NCBI GenBank assembly: GCA_036310005.1
Contig: JAXJSP010000006.1
Span: forward strand, 13,744-77,743
Length of the DNA stretch: 64,000 nt
Origin: JAXJSP01 sp036310005
GTDB lineage: Bacteria > Bacillota > Clostridia > Oscillospirales > Acutalibacteraceae
Direction of reading: 5' to 3'
Position 1 is the stretch's first letter. Each line of letters opens with the position of its first letter. The notes beneath the pieces were generated by a model. That model made no database searches. It was given only the letters and a program-made list of their open reading frames with translations, and was not told where the DNA came from. The translations under genes and the position numbers were made by a program. Of the stretch, positions 8,660-17,481 are shown piece after piece.

Positions 8660-8667
8660 CGTTTTTT
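8641..8667. terminator. Terminator containing the end of the glycosyltransferase gene
   Basis: AAACGCTAAC (8641-8650), loop AAAA, GTTAGCGTTT (8655-8664), T run. The stop codon TAG (8657-8659) lies inside the stem. The flanks are A- and T-rich on both sides, so it can also end the converging DUF378 transcript that stops at 8670. Confidence 0.9.
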
Positions 8668-8669
8668 AA

Positions 8670-8870
8670 TTATTCTGCTGTTGCACGGTCTCTGAAAAGC
8701 AACGAAATGCACCAAAGGCCCGCAAGACAAACTACAGTATAAATTATGCGGCTTAAAATCGCTGTTTGTCCTCCGAAAATCCAAGCTACAATATCAAAGC
8801 GGAAAAGACCGATAGCGCCCCAGTTAATAGCACCGATAATTGTTAAAATTAAAGCAATTTTATCTAACAT
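8670..8870 (-). CDS. DUF378 small membrane protein
   Basis: 66 residues with two membrane helices and the DUF378 (YuzA-like) pattern: LDKIALILTIIGAINWG, then GLFRFDIVAWIFG and a second helix VVCLAGLW. Function unknown. ATG at 8870 is preceded by AAAGGAGGT with a 7-base spacer; the 11 residues in frame upstream would run through that ribosome site. It lies 45 bases downstream of the GH13 gene on the same strand with no clear terminator between, so it may be the last gene of the glgP transcript. Confidence 0.85.
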   Translation of the reverse strand: MLDKIALILTIIGAINWGAIGLFRFDIVAWIFGGQTAILSRIIYTVVCLAGLWCISLLFRDRATAE

Positions 8871-8915
8871 TGAGCAAACCTCCTTTAACGCTATTGTTTG
8901 CACAATAAGGACAAT

Positions 8916-10775
8916 TTATTCTTTAATTAAAACAGTTGCACTCATCGGAGGCAGAATCAGTATATTATTTTCAGGCTTTTGTCCGAAATAAACCTTATTA
9001 AAACCGTCGGGCACAGTAATTCCGTCGCTTTGTGTCCATCTGTTTACTGCTATTAAAACTTCATTTTTATCTTTTTTTCTTAAATAACAAATAGTTCCGA
9101 GTCCGGCATTTATGCACTCATATTCGCCGCCGCAAAAAGCGTCGTTTTCGAGCCTTAATTTTCCTAATTTTTTAAAAAATTCAACCAACTGCTTATTTTC
9201 TTTTCCCCAAGGAAAACCGGTTCTGTTAAAAGGATCTCTTAAGCCCTCTGTCTGCGCTTCATCAGCGTAATAAAGCGAAGGAATACCGGGTAGAGTATAC
9301 TGCAAAACAGAGGCAAGTTTCAGTCTTTTTAAAGCAAGGTCTGTCTGTTGCTCGGTTAATTTTACTTTTGCCTGCTGTATTCTGTTAAGAGATAAGTCGG
9401 CGCCTCCCAATACTGATAAAATTCTTTCGGTATCGTGAGTTCCGAGGTGATTCATCATAACGTCTACTACTTGTTTAGGATAGTTACACAAGATATCGCA
9501 AACTGTATTATTAAGTTCATAGGCGTCACCGCCCATTACAAATTTAATAATTGCATTTCTGAGAGGATAATTCATAACGCTATCAAGTTGTTTACCTTGC
9601 AAAAAGCGTCTTCTGCCTCCGTGGCTGATTTTGTTTGATGCATCTTCCCAGACTTCTCCCATTAACAATGCGTCGGGGTTTTCTTCTTTAATTGCGCATC
9701 TTATTCTGTCTATGAACACATCAGGCAATTCGTCGGCAACATCCAATCTCCAACCGTCTGCGCCCAGTTTCATCCAATGTCGCAAAACTCCGTTTTCGGA
9801 ACAGATAAAGTCCATAAAGCTCGGATTTTCTTCAATAACTTCGGGTAATGATGCTATTCCCCACCAAGAATGATATCCGCCCGGCCAAGCAAAAAACTTG
9901 TACCACTGATAATAAGGCGATGACTGTTTATTAAAAGCTCCGTTATCACCGTAGCGCATATATTTATTAAAATACACAGAGTCGCTTCCGGTATGAGAAA
10001 AAACTCCGTCTAAAATAATTTTAATATCAAATTTATGCGCGGTTTTACAAAGGCTTACAAAATCTTCCTGTGTACCGAGCAAGGGATCGATTTTTAAATA
10101 GTCTGCTGTATTATAACGATGATTTGAGTGCGACTCAAAAATAGGATTTAAGTAAATTATAGTGATACCAAAATCTTTTAAATAAGGAATTTTTTGTTCT
10201 ATTCCCTTTAAATCGCCGCCGTAATAATCGTTGCAAAGACTTCTTAGTCCACAATTTTGCTCATAAGCAGGTTGGATGTACCAATCATCAACGATAAACC
10301 TGTCCTGAGGTACATTATCTTTTTTCTCACCCGAATTGCAAAATCTGTCGGGGAAAATCTGGTAAATCGTACCTCTTTTAAAGTTATTTGGTGTAGTAAA
10401 ACCCTCATCAAACACAGTTAACTGCCAAGGTTTTCCGCTGTCCGATATTACAGCCGCACCGCTGTCTTGTAACTGTTCACCTTTAAAAATCTTTTTATTT
10501 TCACCGTTGCAATCAAACTCAAAACGATACCAATAAAGTCCGGAAAAGTCAGGTGTAAAACAGCACGAAAACTTTTGATAATCGTTGTCATAATCACCTG
10601 CAAAATTCATTTGAATAGAAAACTCTTGCTCATTATCTTTACAAATATACATTCTGCAAGATTTACAGTTACAATCTTTATGTATGAGATTAGAAAACAT
10701 TAACTCAGTCCCTGCGCTTACAGGGGCTGAGTTTGATATATATTCTTTTTTTCGGTTATTAAATACCTCAGGCAT
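8916..10775 (-). CDS. Cytoplasmic GH13 alpha-glucan hydrolase (neopullulanase/amylase type)
   Basis: 619 residues with no signal peptide. The N-terminal ~150 residues are a beta domain with aromatic positions (GLYWYRFEF) like those of maltogenic amylase/neopullulanase enzymes. The barrel carries the four GH13 regions: DGVFSHTG, GADGWRLDVADE (nucleophile Asp), LLMGEVWED (acid/base Glu) and NHLGTHDTER. The C-terminal beta domain ends at ~619. The start overlaps the stop of glgP by one base (TAATG). Together they would break down stored glycogen or imported maltodextrin, the phosphorylase giving glucose-1-phosphate and this enzyme handling branched or short oligosaccharides. The exact specificity cannot be read from sequence. 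Confidence 0.9.
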   Translation of the reverse strand: MPEVFNNRKKEYISNSAPVSAGTELMFSNLIHKDCNCKSCRMYICKDNEQEFSIQMNFAGDYDNDYQKFSCCFTPDFSGLYWYRFEFDCNGENKKIFKGEQLQDSGAAVISDSGKPWQLTVFDEGFTTPNNFKRGTIYQIFPDRFCNSGEKKDNVPQDRFIVDDWYIQPAYEQNCGLRSLCNDYYGGDLKGIEQKIPYLKDFGITIIYLNPIFESHSNHRYNTADYLKIDPLLGTQEDFVSLCKTAHKFDIKIILDGVFSHTGSDSVYFNKYMRYGDNGAFNKQSSPYYQWYKFFAWPGGYHSWWGIASLPEVIEENPSFMDFICSENGVLRHWMKLGADGWRLDVADELPDVFIDRIRCAIKEENPDALLMGEVWEDASNKISHGGRRRFLQGKQLDSVMNYPLRNAIIKFVMGGDAYELNNTVCDILCNYPKQVVDVMMNHLGTHDTERILSVLGGADLSLNRIQQAKVKLTEQQTDLALKRLKLASVLQYTLPGIPSLYYADEAQTEGLRDPFNRTGFPWGKENKQLVEFFKKLGKLRLENDAFCGGEYECINAGLGTICYLRKKDKNEVLIAVNRWTQSDGITVPDGFNKVYFGQKPENNILILPPMSATVLIKE

Positions 10776-13186
10776 TACTTTCTGTCTACCTTTTTAAGAT
10801 TCCAAATATTATTTGCATAATCTTCAATAAGTCTGTCTATTGAGAAGATACCTGCATTTGCAATATTTGTAAGAGAAATTTTATTCCAAGTATTTCTGTC
10901 ATTATAAAGTCTGCTGATTTTTTCCTGTGCCTCGCAATAGTCTGCAAAATCGGCAAGTGCCATATAATAGTCATTATTAAGCATAGTTGCGGCAAGGTCT
11001 GTAAAATCAGTTGAGCAGATACCTTTTTTAATAAAATTAATCGCATTTGCAATACGGTTATTATTGTTATAATAATCTTGAGGATAATATCCTCTTGCTC
11101 TTAAAGCATCAACTTCATAATCACGCATACCGAAGATAACTATATTATCATCGCCTACTGCCTCATGAATTTCGACATTTGCACCGTCTTCCGTACCGAG
11201 TGTAACAGCACCGTTAATCATAAATTTCATATTACTTGTGCCTGACGCTTCGGTACCTGCAAGTGAAATCTGTTCCGACACATCTGCTGCGGGGATAATA
11301 ATTTCTGCAAGTGTTACTCTGTAATCTTCGATATAAATTACTTTGAGTTTATCTTTACAGTCGGGATCATTATTTATAAGTTGACCTAACTTGCTGATAA
11401 GTTGAATGATTTGTTTTGCAAGATAATAACCCGATGCTGCTTTAGCGCCGAAAATATAGGTTTTAGGAGTAAAGTCTGCATTAGGATTATTTTTAATAAA
11501 CAGATAATCATCAATTATATGAAGCGCGTTAAGATGCTGTCTTTTGTACTCGTGCAGGCGTTTAACCTGTATATCGAATACAGAATCAGGATCAATATCT
11601 CCGTATCCTAATTTTTTAACTGTATTTGCAAGTTTGACTTTATTAGCGTGTTTAATCTTTTCAAGTTTTTCCAAAACAGCAGAGTCGTCTTTAAATTCCA
11701 AAAGTTTTTTAAGTTGTGACGCATCTTTTACATAGCCTTTACCGATAAGGCTGTCGAGCAATTTACAAAGTTCGGGATTTGACTGACAAAGCCATCTGCG
11801 ATGTGCAATACCGTTAGTAACATTTGTAAATTTCTCGGGCATAATTCTATACTGGTCGGCAAAAACGGTTTGTTTTAAAATTTCGCTGTGAAGTTTTGCA
11901 ACACCGTTTACTTTATAGCCCGCCGCAACAGATAAGTTAGCCATTTTGATTACACCTTCGGCTTTAATGGCAACCCTGTCTGCCAAAGCTCTGTCGCCGG
12001 TCTGAGAAATTACTTTTTCTCTAAAGCGCCTGTCAATTTCGCAGACAATCTGATAAATTCTCGGCAAGCGGTGTCTGAACAAATCTTCTTGCCAGCACTC
12101 GAGCGCCTCTTTCATAACTGTATGATTGGTATAAGCCACGGTTTTAGTAACGATATCCCACGCTTTTTCCCAACTGTAACCGCACTCATCGAGCATAATT
12201 CTCATAAGTTCCGGAATACAAAGTGTCGGATGAGTATCGTTGATATGAATGGTAATCATATCGGCAAGATTATCTAAAGTACCGTGTTTTGTAAGATGTC
12301 TTCGGCAAATATCCTGTACAGATGCAGAGACAAGAAAATACTGCTGACGGAGTCTTAAACTTTTTCCTTCCTGATGATTATCTGCGGGATACAAAACCTT
12401 ACTGATAGTTTCAGCCATAGCGTTTTGCTCAACTGCTTTTAAATATTCACCTTCATTGAACAAGTTCATATCAAAGCCGGGAGCAGTTGCTTTCCAAAGG
12501 CGCAAAACATTGACTGCATTTCCGTCTTTTCCGGCAATCATCATATCGTGAGGTACTGCCAAAACTTTATCGGCGCCGACATTTTCAACATGATGAAATC
12601 CGCTCTCGTCCCACCACTCGTTCAATTTACCGCCAAAGTAAACTTCGGTAGTAAGTTCTGGGCGAGCCTCAAACCAAATTTCACCGCCCGGGAGCCAGAA
12701 GTCAGGCATTTCAGTCTGCCAACCGTCAACTAATTTCTGACGGAAGATACCGAATTCGTACATAATCGAATAACCCATCGCGGGATACTCGCCCGATGCC
12801 AACCCGTCCATAATACAAGCAGCAAGTCTTCCCAAACCGCCGTTTCCGAGTCCCGCATCAGGTTCAAGTTCATAAAGATTATCAAGTTTTACACCGCAAT
12901 CTTTTAAAACGCTGCCGAAAGTGTTTTCGAGGCCTAAATTATAAAGAGTATTTTTTAAACTTCTGCCGAGCAAAAACTCCATACACATATAACATACTTG
13001 TTTTTTGCCCTGCTCATCCGCGCGCTTTTCAAAGTCTGTGCGAATTTTAGTCATTATATCACAAAGTGCCATTACAGTTGCTTTATAATAAATTTCGTCA
13101 GTTGCGTTTTCAACAGAAACTCCGAAATTATGCATCAGTTTTGATTTAAGTAATGACGCTATTTCTTCTTTAGTCATTTTAGTCAT
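10775..13186 (-). CDS. glgP: Glycogen/maltodextrin phosphorylase
   Basis: 803 residues, normal for the family. Start at ATG 13186 behind AGGAGAGGG. Landmarks in order: YMCMEFLLGRSL near residue 65, EPDAGLGNGGLGRLAAC, ITIHINDTHPTL, FTNVTNGIAHRRWL, VKRLHEYKRQ, and the pyridoxal-phosphate site EASGTSNMKFMINGA with its lysine. It releases glucose-1-phosphate from alpha-1,4-glucans. It shares a one-base overlap with the GH13 enzyme downstream and has its own promoter facing away from degV. Confidence 0.97.
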   Translation of the reverse strand: MTKMTKEEIASLLKSKLMHNFGVSVENATDEIYYKATVMALCDIMTKIRTDFEKRADEQGKKQVCYMCMEFLLGRSLKNTLYNLGLENTFGSVLKDCGVKLDNLYELEPDAGLGNGGLGRLAACIMDGLASGEYPAMGYSIMYEFGIFRQKLVDGWQTEMPDFWLPGGEIWFEARPELTTEVYFGGKLNEWWDESGFHHVENVGADKVLAVPHDMMIAGKDGNAVNVLRLWKATAPGFDMNLFNEGEYLKAVEQNAMAETISKVLYPADNHQEGKSLRLRQQYFLVSASVQDICRRHLTKHGTLDNLADMITIHINDTHPTLCIPELMRIMLDECGYSWEKAWDIVTKTVAYTNHTVMKEALECWQEDLFRHRLPRIYQIVCEIDRRFREKVISQTGDRALADRVAIKAEGVIKMANLSVAAGYKVNGVAKLHSEILKQTVFADQYRIMPEKFTNVTNGIAHRRWLCQSNPELCKLLDSLIGKGYVKDASQLKKLLEFKDDSAVLEKLEKIKHANKVKLANTVKKLGYGDIDPDSVFDIQVKRLHEYKRQHLNALHIIDDYLFIKNNPNADFTPKTYIFGAKAASGYYLAKQIIQLISKLGQLINNDPDCKDKLKVIYIEDYRVTLAEIIIPAADVSEQISLAGTEASGTSNMKFMINGAVTLGTEDGANVEIHEAVGDDNIVIFGMRDYEVDALRARGYYPQDYYNNNNRIANAINFIKKGICSTDFTDLAATMLNNDYYMALADFADYCEAQEKISRLYNDRNTWNKISLTNIANAGIFSIDRLIEDYANNIWNLKKVDRK

Positions 13187-13239
13187 AATTACCCTCTCCT
13201 TTAATAAATAATATTTGAAAAATTATCTTTCTTTATACC

Positions 13240-13267
13240 ATTATAATAATTTAAAAAATTTTTTCAA
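13240..13267 (-). promoter_or_regulatory. Promoter of glgP operon
   Basis: On the minus strand TTGAAA (13267-13262), 16 bases, TATAAT (13245-13240), about 55 bases upstream of the glgP start. The rest of the 319-base divergent gap to degV is A/T-rich; apart from the two promoters I see no clear operator. Confidence 0.65.
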
Positions 13268-13434
13268 GTACCTATTGCAAATTATTATATTCAAATTTTG
13301 CTCGTTTTTTGTATGTTTTTACTGAAAAAATATTTAATAATCAAGTAGATTAATTATATTTTGTTTAAATCTAACAAAATTTCGCTGTTTTTCATCAATT
13401 TGCATCAAAAAATAAACAAGCGTTTACTTATATC

Positions 13435-13463
13435 TTGCATAAAACTGTTCATTATGTTATACT
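13435..13463 (+). promoter_or_regulatory. Promoter of degV-ymdB-cps unit
   Basis: TTGCAT (13435-13440), 17 bases, TATACT (13458-13463), about 43 bases before the TTG start at 13506. Confidence 0.65.
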
Positions 13464-13505
13464 AAAAAGCGAATTGTACTTATTTATTAATAAGGAGAGT
13501 TAAAA

Positions 13506-14372
13506 TTGAACAAAAACATTATTATCAGCACCGACTCATGTTCAGATTTGCCTAAGGAAATAATTGAAAGATATAACATTAAAACTATTGCTATGCCTAT
13601 TTCAATGGGAGGCAAGGCGTATCATGACGGTATTGATATTTTCCCTTCCGACATTTTCAGTTTCTATGACGAAAAAAAGGAATTACCGAGAACATCCACA
13701 CCCAATGTAAACGATAATATTGAACATTTCAAAAAGTTGGTTGACGGAGGAAAAAACGAGGTAATTCATTTTACTATCAGCAGTGATATGAGCGGTTCTT
13801 ACAACTATGCAAGAATGGCTGCGGAAGAATTTGAAGGTGTTTACTGCATTGATTCTAAAAATCTTTCAACAGGTATCGCATTGTTGATTTGCAAGGCGTG
13901 TGAACTTGCGCAAAGCGGTATGGCGGCAAAAGATATTGTTGATGAAATCAATGCGACCGTTGAAAAGGTTGATGCATCATTTGTAATTGATACTCTTGAA
14001 TTTTTACACAAAGGCGGCAGATGTTCTTCTGTTGCTATGTTCGGTGCAAACTTATTAAAACTTAAACCTTGCATTGAAGTTAAAAACGGAAGTATGGATG
14101 TTGCCGAAAAATTCAGAGGCAAGATGAGTGCGGTATTAAAAGAATATGTTGACAAAAGGCTTGCTGATGCTGACGACATTGATTTAACCCGCTGTTTTGT
14201 TACTCACACATACATCGACGATAAAACAATTCCGAACGAAATCAAGGCTTATGTCAGTGAGAAATTGCCTTTTAAAGAAGTTATTGAAAACACTGCGGGA
14301 AGCACAATTTCAACTCACTGCGGACCGGGTACGCTCGGCGTATTGTTTATCAGAAAGACGCCGCTTAAATAA
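13506..14372 (+). CDS. DegV family fatty-acid-binding protein
   Basis: 288 residues beginning at TTG behind AAGGAG (spacer 8). Family signs: IISTDSCSDLP at the N-terminus, PMSMG-like segment IAMPISMGG, the central TSTPNVND, TISSDMSGSYN, DSKNLSTG and the C-terminal STHCGPGTLGV. DegV proteins bind fatty acids and in Firmicutes can serve as the FakB subunit that presents fatty acids to the FakA kinase. No fakA is in the window. The stop overlaps the ymdB start by one base. Confidence 0.93.
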   Translation: MNKNIIISTDSCSDLPKEIIERYNIKTIAMPISMGGKAYHDGIDIFPSDIFSFYDEKKELPRTSTPNVNDNIEHFKKLVDGGKNEVIHFTISSDMSGSYNYARMAAEEFEGVYCIDSKNLSTGIALLICKACELAQSGMAAKDIVDEINATVEKVDASFVIDTLEFLHKGGRCSSVAMFGANLLKLKPCIEVKNGSMDVAEKFRGKMSAVLKEYVDKRLADADDIDLTRCFVTHTYIDDKTIPNEIKAYVSEKLPFKEVIENTAGSTISTHCGPGTLGVLFIRKTPLK

Positions 14373-15148
14373 TGCGAATTCTTTGTATTGGTGATGTTGT
14401 ATCACATAAAGGTTGTGAGTTTTTAAGAAGCAAATTACCGCTTTTTAAAAAGAATAATGACATTGACGCAGTTATAGTAAACGGTGAAAATTCTGCTGAC
14501 GGAAACGGTATTACCCCTACAAGCGCTAAATATCTGTCAGACTCGGGTGCCGATGTTGTCACTACCGGTAATCATGTATTTAAGCGACCTGAATTTTTAA
14601 ATTATTTAGATGAAAGCGAGTTTGTTATAAGACCTGCTAATTATCCTGATAGTGCGCCCGGCAGCGGAATGTGCTATATTGATTTGGGATATGTAAAAGC
14701 GGCGGTAATCAACTTACTCGGAACGGTGTCGTTAGAGCCGCTTGACAACCCTTTTTACAAAGTTGATTTACTGGTAAACAAGGCAAAAAGCGAAGGCGCA
14801 AAAGTAATAATCGTTGATTTTCACGCAGAGGCGACTGCGGAAAAGAAGGCGTTAGGTTTTTATTTAGACGGTAAAGTAAGCGGTGTATTCGGAACACACA
14901 CTCATATACAAACATCAGACGCACAGATTTTACCTAACGGTACAGGCTATATAACCGATGTCGGAATGACCGGACCTTATCTTTCCGTATTGGGAATTGA
15001 GCCGCAACTTGCAATTAAAAAAATCAAAGAGCATTTGCCGGTCAGATTTGATTATGCCGACTCGCCCTGTTTTATGCAGGCAGTTATGTTTGAGATAAAC
15101 AGAACTGACGGAAAATGCACTAAGATTGAGAGTATAAACATATATTAG
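14372..15148 (+). CDS. ymdB: YmdB-type metallophosphoesterase (TIGR00282)
   Basis: 258 residues. Motifs of the family are clear: LCIGDVVSHKG, VNGENSADGNGI, TTGNHVFKRPE, VDFHAEATAEKKA and GTHTHIQTSDA. Members such as B. subtilis YmdB hydrolyse 2',3'-cyclic nucleotides and affect biofilm and RNA turnover. Coupled by a TAATG overlap to degV. A 12-base gap separates it from the capsule regulator genes, so a common transcript is likely, placing a putative biofilm switch beside the polysaccharide kinase. Confidence 0.93.
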   Translation: MRILCIGDVVSHKGCEFLRSKLPLFKKNNDIDAVIVNGENSADGNGITPTSAKYLSDSGADVVTTGNHVFKRPEFLNYLDESEFVIRPANYPDSAPGSGMCYIDLGYVKAAVINLLGTVSLEPLDNPFYKVDLLVNKAKSEGAKVIIVDFHAEATAEKKALGFYLDGKVSGVFGTHTHIQTSDAQILPNGTGYITDVGMTGPYLSVLGIEPQLAIKKIKEHLPVRFDYADSPCFMQAVMFEINRTDGKCTKIESINIY

Positions 15149-15160
15149 AGGAGAAGGATA

Positions 15161-15958
15161 ATGAAAGAAGAAACATCTTATAACCTTTATGACCTTTTTA
15201 AGATCATACTGTCGCATATCAAATCAATAATTATTGTTTCGGTATGTGCGGCACTTGCCACATTCGGTTTAACCTACGCCCTGTCAAAGCCTGTATATTC
15301 ATACTCGGGCTCGCTGATGATTAACACATCAATAAACAGCGAAGAAGCAACGACTTTGAGTCAGGCAGGACAGTCATTTGTGCTTGCAACTTATTATGTA
15401 GATACTTATGTCAGTTTGTTGCAATCAAACAGTTTTTGCACATTAGTTCAAAATGAAGCATGCGAAAGTCTGGCGCAGGCAGATATTGAAAACGGAAGTA
15501 CAAAATCTTTTGATGAACTTAAAGACGAGTACAAAAAATCGTTAAGTATCGGCAAGGTTAAATCAATGATGTCGTTTTCTTATGAAAAAGATTTACTTGT
15601 TTTCTATTTAACCTGCACATCTGATGACCAGGTATTAACCAAGACTGTTGCACAGGCTGCTATTAAAAGCGCACCTGAATTTTCAAAACTTTACGGGAAA
15701 TTCTGTGAACTTAAAATTGTTGATGAAGTAAGCGGTTCTGTTTCCACATCCAATCCGTATACATTTGCTCTTTTAGCATTTTTAATTGCAGCATTCATAA
15801 TGATTTTTGCATTTGTAATTTACAACTCGATTGACCACAAAATCAAGGATGAGACTGCACTGTCGGAACACTTTGAAAACATACCTGTTATTGGTGTTAT
15901 TCCGGCTTTTGAGGACACTTTAATAAATACAAAAAGAGGAGAAAAATATGAAAAATAA
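15161..15958 (+). CDS. cpsC: Polysaccharide chain-length/tyrosine-kinase modulator (Wzz/YveK type)
   Basis: 265 residues with two membrane helices (about 22-42 and 203-225) flanking an outer domain of ~160 residues. The N-terminus has the Wzz pattern (YNLYDLFKIILSHIKSI) and the short cytoplasmic tail follows the second helix. In Gram-positive capsule systems this protein activates the separate BY-kinase through that tail. Its last 11 bases overlap the start of the kinase gene, supporting a working pair. Confidence 0.88.
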   Translation: MKEETSYNLYDLFKIILSHIKSIIIVSVCAALATFGLTYALSKPVYSYSGSLMINTSINSEEATTLSQAGQSFVLATYYVDTYVSLLQSNSFCTLVQNEACESLAQADIENGSTKSFDELKDEYKKSLSIGKVKSMMSFSYEKDLLVFYLTCTSDDQVLTKTVAQAAIKSAPEFSKLYGKFCELKIVDEVSGSVSTSNPYTFALLAFLIAAFIMIFAFVIYNSIDHKIKDETALSEHFENIPVIGVIPAFEDTLINTKRGEKYEK

Positions 15959-16658
15959 TAAAGATTATATTCAAAAACATATTCTTACAAACGATTCTCC
16001 TTTTATAATCAAAGAGGCTTACAAGGCTACAAGGACTAACATTTATTTCACATTATCTTCCGTCAAAGGCTGCAAGGTAATTGCCTTCACATCTTCCAAA
16101 CAAGACGAAGGTAAATCTACAACCTGTATAAATCTTGCGATATCTTTTTCAGAGGCAAACAACAAGGTTTTGGTTATTGATGCCGATATGAGAATGTGTT
16201 CTGTTCATAAACTTGTCGGTATTGAAAACAAGGGCGGACTGAGTAATGTACTTGTAGGCTTTACTAAACTTAATGAAATTATTACGCATACAGATTACGG
16301 ATTTGATGTAATTACTGCGGGCCCTACTCCCCCTAATCCTTCTGAACTTTTAAGTTTGGAGGTTATGAGCGAACTTATTGATGTATTAAAAGAACACTAT
16401 GATTATATTTTCATTGATACACCGCCTATAAACGTTGTATCTGATGCGCTTAATATTGCAGACTGTGTTTCCGGTTATGTCGTAGTGGTTAAAAACGGAC
16501 TTACCACATACGATGATGTAGAAAACATTAAAACTAAAGTTGAATTTGCAAATTCGAAAATTATAGGATTTATATTAAATGCTGCTAAAAAGCGCAACGG
16601 AAGTTCGCGTTATAAGAACTTCAAATACGATTCGACCTACAGTTCTGACACGAATTAA
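15948..16658 (+). CDS. cpsD: CpsD/CapB-type BY-family tyrosine kinase
   Basis: 236 residues. N-terminal FIIKEAYKATRTNI is typical of the family. Walker A is SSKQDEGKSTT, Walker A' is VLVIDADMR and Walker B is YIFIDTPP. The C-terminal tail carries spaced tyrosines (RYKNFKYDSTYSS) that would be autophosphorylated. Start at ATG 15948 behind AGAGGAG. It should regulate surface-polymer assembly with the membrane modulator upstream and the phosphatase downstream. Confidence 0.93.
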   Translation: MKNNKDYIQKHILTNDSPFIIKEAYKATRTNIYFTLSSVKGCKVIAFTSSKQDEGKSTTCINLAISFSEANNKVLVIDADMRMCSVHKLVGIENKGGLSNVLVGFTKLNEIITHTDYGFDVITAGPTPPNPSELLSLEVMSELIDVLKEHYDYIFIDTPPINVVSDALNIADCVSGYVVVVKNGLTTYDDVENIKTKVEFANSKIIGFILNAAKKRNGSSRYKNFKYDSTYSSDTN

Positions 16659-16660
16659 CA

Positions 16661-17371
16661 ATGATTGATACACATTCACACATTTTACCCTTTATAGACG
16701 ATGGTGCAAAAAGCATTGAAGAATCTGTTTGCCTTTTAAAAATGCAAAAAAGCGGCGGTGCCGATTATGTTGTCGCCACCCCCCATTTTTCTTATGAACG
16801 CACATCTGTGAGTGAGTTTATATCAAATCGTGAGCAAAGTTATAATTTGCTTATAAACGAAATGCAAAAACATCCGAAAGACGATTTTCCGTTTTTGTCG
16901 GTTGCAAGCGAAGTAATGCTTACCGAAAACATTTCGGATGTTGATGATTTTGATTTACTTTGTATGCCGGACAAAAAGCACATATTAGTTGAGTTGCCGA
17001 TGTTTAACTGCGGCAGTTGGGTATTTGACAAACTTTTTGAAATTTCCGGTACAAAAAATGTAACGCCTGTAATTGCACATATTGACAGATATATGATGTT
17101 GCAAAGTGACGGTTTTATTAAAAAATTAATCGCACTCAATTTACCGTTACAATTCAATTTATCTGTGGTTAAAAACAGAGCCGAATTTAAAAAATTTTAC
17201 AGTTTCTTTAAAACTGCACCGCAACTTTTTAAGTATATAGGAAGTGACTGTCATAATATCGGGCTCAGAAAACCTGATATAGACAAATATTATCCTGTTT
17301 TAATAAAAAAACTCGGTAATACTCAGACAGATTATATTTTTAACTGTTCAAAAGAATTAATAAGCGTTTAA
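16661..17371 (+). CDS. cpsB: CpsB/YwqE-type PHP tyrosine-protein phosphatase
   Basis: 236 residues. Starts IDTHSHILPFIDDGA, the metal-binding N-terminus of the PHP phosphatases. Further family motifs are ATPHFSYE, a central HILVELPM, VIAHIDRY and GSDCHN. It would remove phosphate from the CpsD tyrosine tail. The start is two bases after the cpsD stop with no ribosome site of its own, so coupled translation is expected. The stop codon lies inside the hairpin 17359-17395. Confidence 0.93.
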   Translation: MIDTHSHILPFIDDGAKSIEESVCLLKMQKSGGADYVVATPHFSYERTSVSEFISNREQSYNLLINEMQKHPKDDFPFLSVASEVMLTENISDVDDFDLLCMPDKKHILVELPMFNCGSWVFDKLFEISGTKNVTPVIAHIDRYMMLQSDGFIKKLIALNLPLQFNLSVVKNRAEFKKFYSFFKTAPQLFKYIGSDCHNIGLRKPDIDKYYPVLIKKLGNTQTDYIFNCSKELISV

Positions 17372-17395
17372 ATCAGATTGATTTAAACGCTTATT
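17359..17395 (+). terminator. Perfect 16-bp hairpin between cpsB and tarI
   Basis: AATAAGCGTTTAAATC (17359-17374), loop AGATT, GATTTAAACGCTTATT (17380-17395). The stem is perfect and includes the cpsB stop, but only a short T-poor tail follows. It may end cpsB transcripts or stabilise their 3' end; a promoter for tarI begins right after it. Confidence 0.65.
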
Positions 17396-17396
17396 A

Positions 17397-17425
17397 TTGA
17401 TTTAATGTATAAAATATGGTAAAAT
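17397..17425 (+). promoter_or_regulatory. Promoter of the tar operon
   Basis: TTGATT (17397-17402), 17 bases, TAAAAT (17420-17425), 56 bases before the tarI start. It abuts the upstream hairpin. Confidence 0.6.
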
Positions 17426-17481
17426 AACAGCATAATTACAATTGCCGATATTATACGGCGATAAAGTTAGGAGAAGATATT

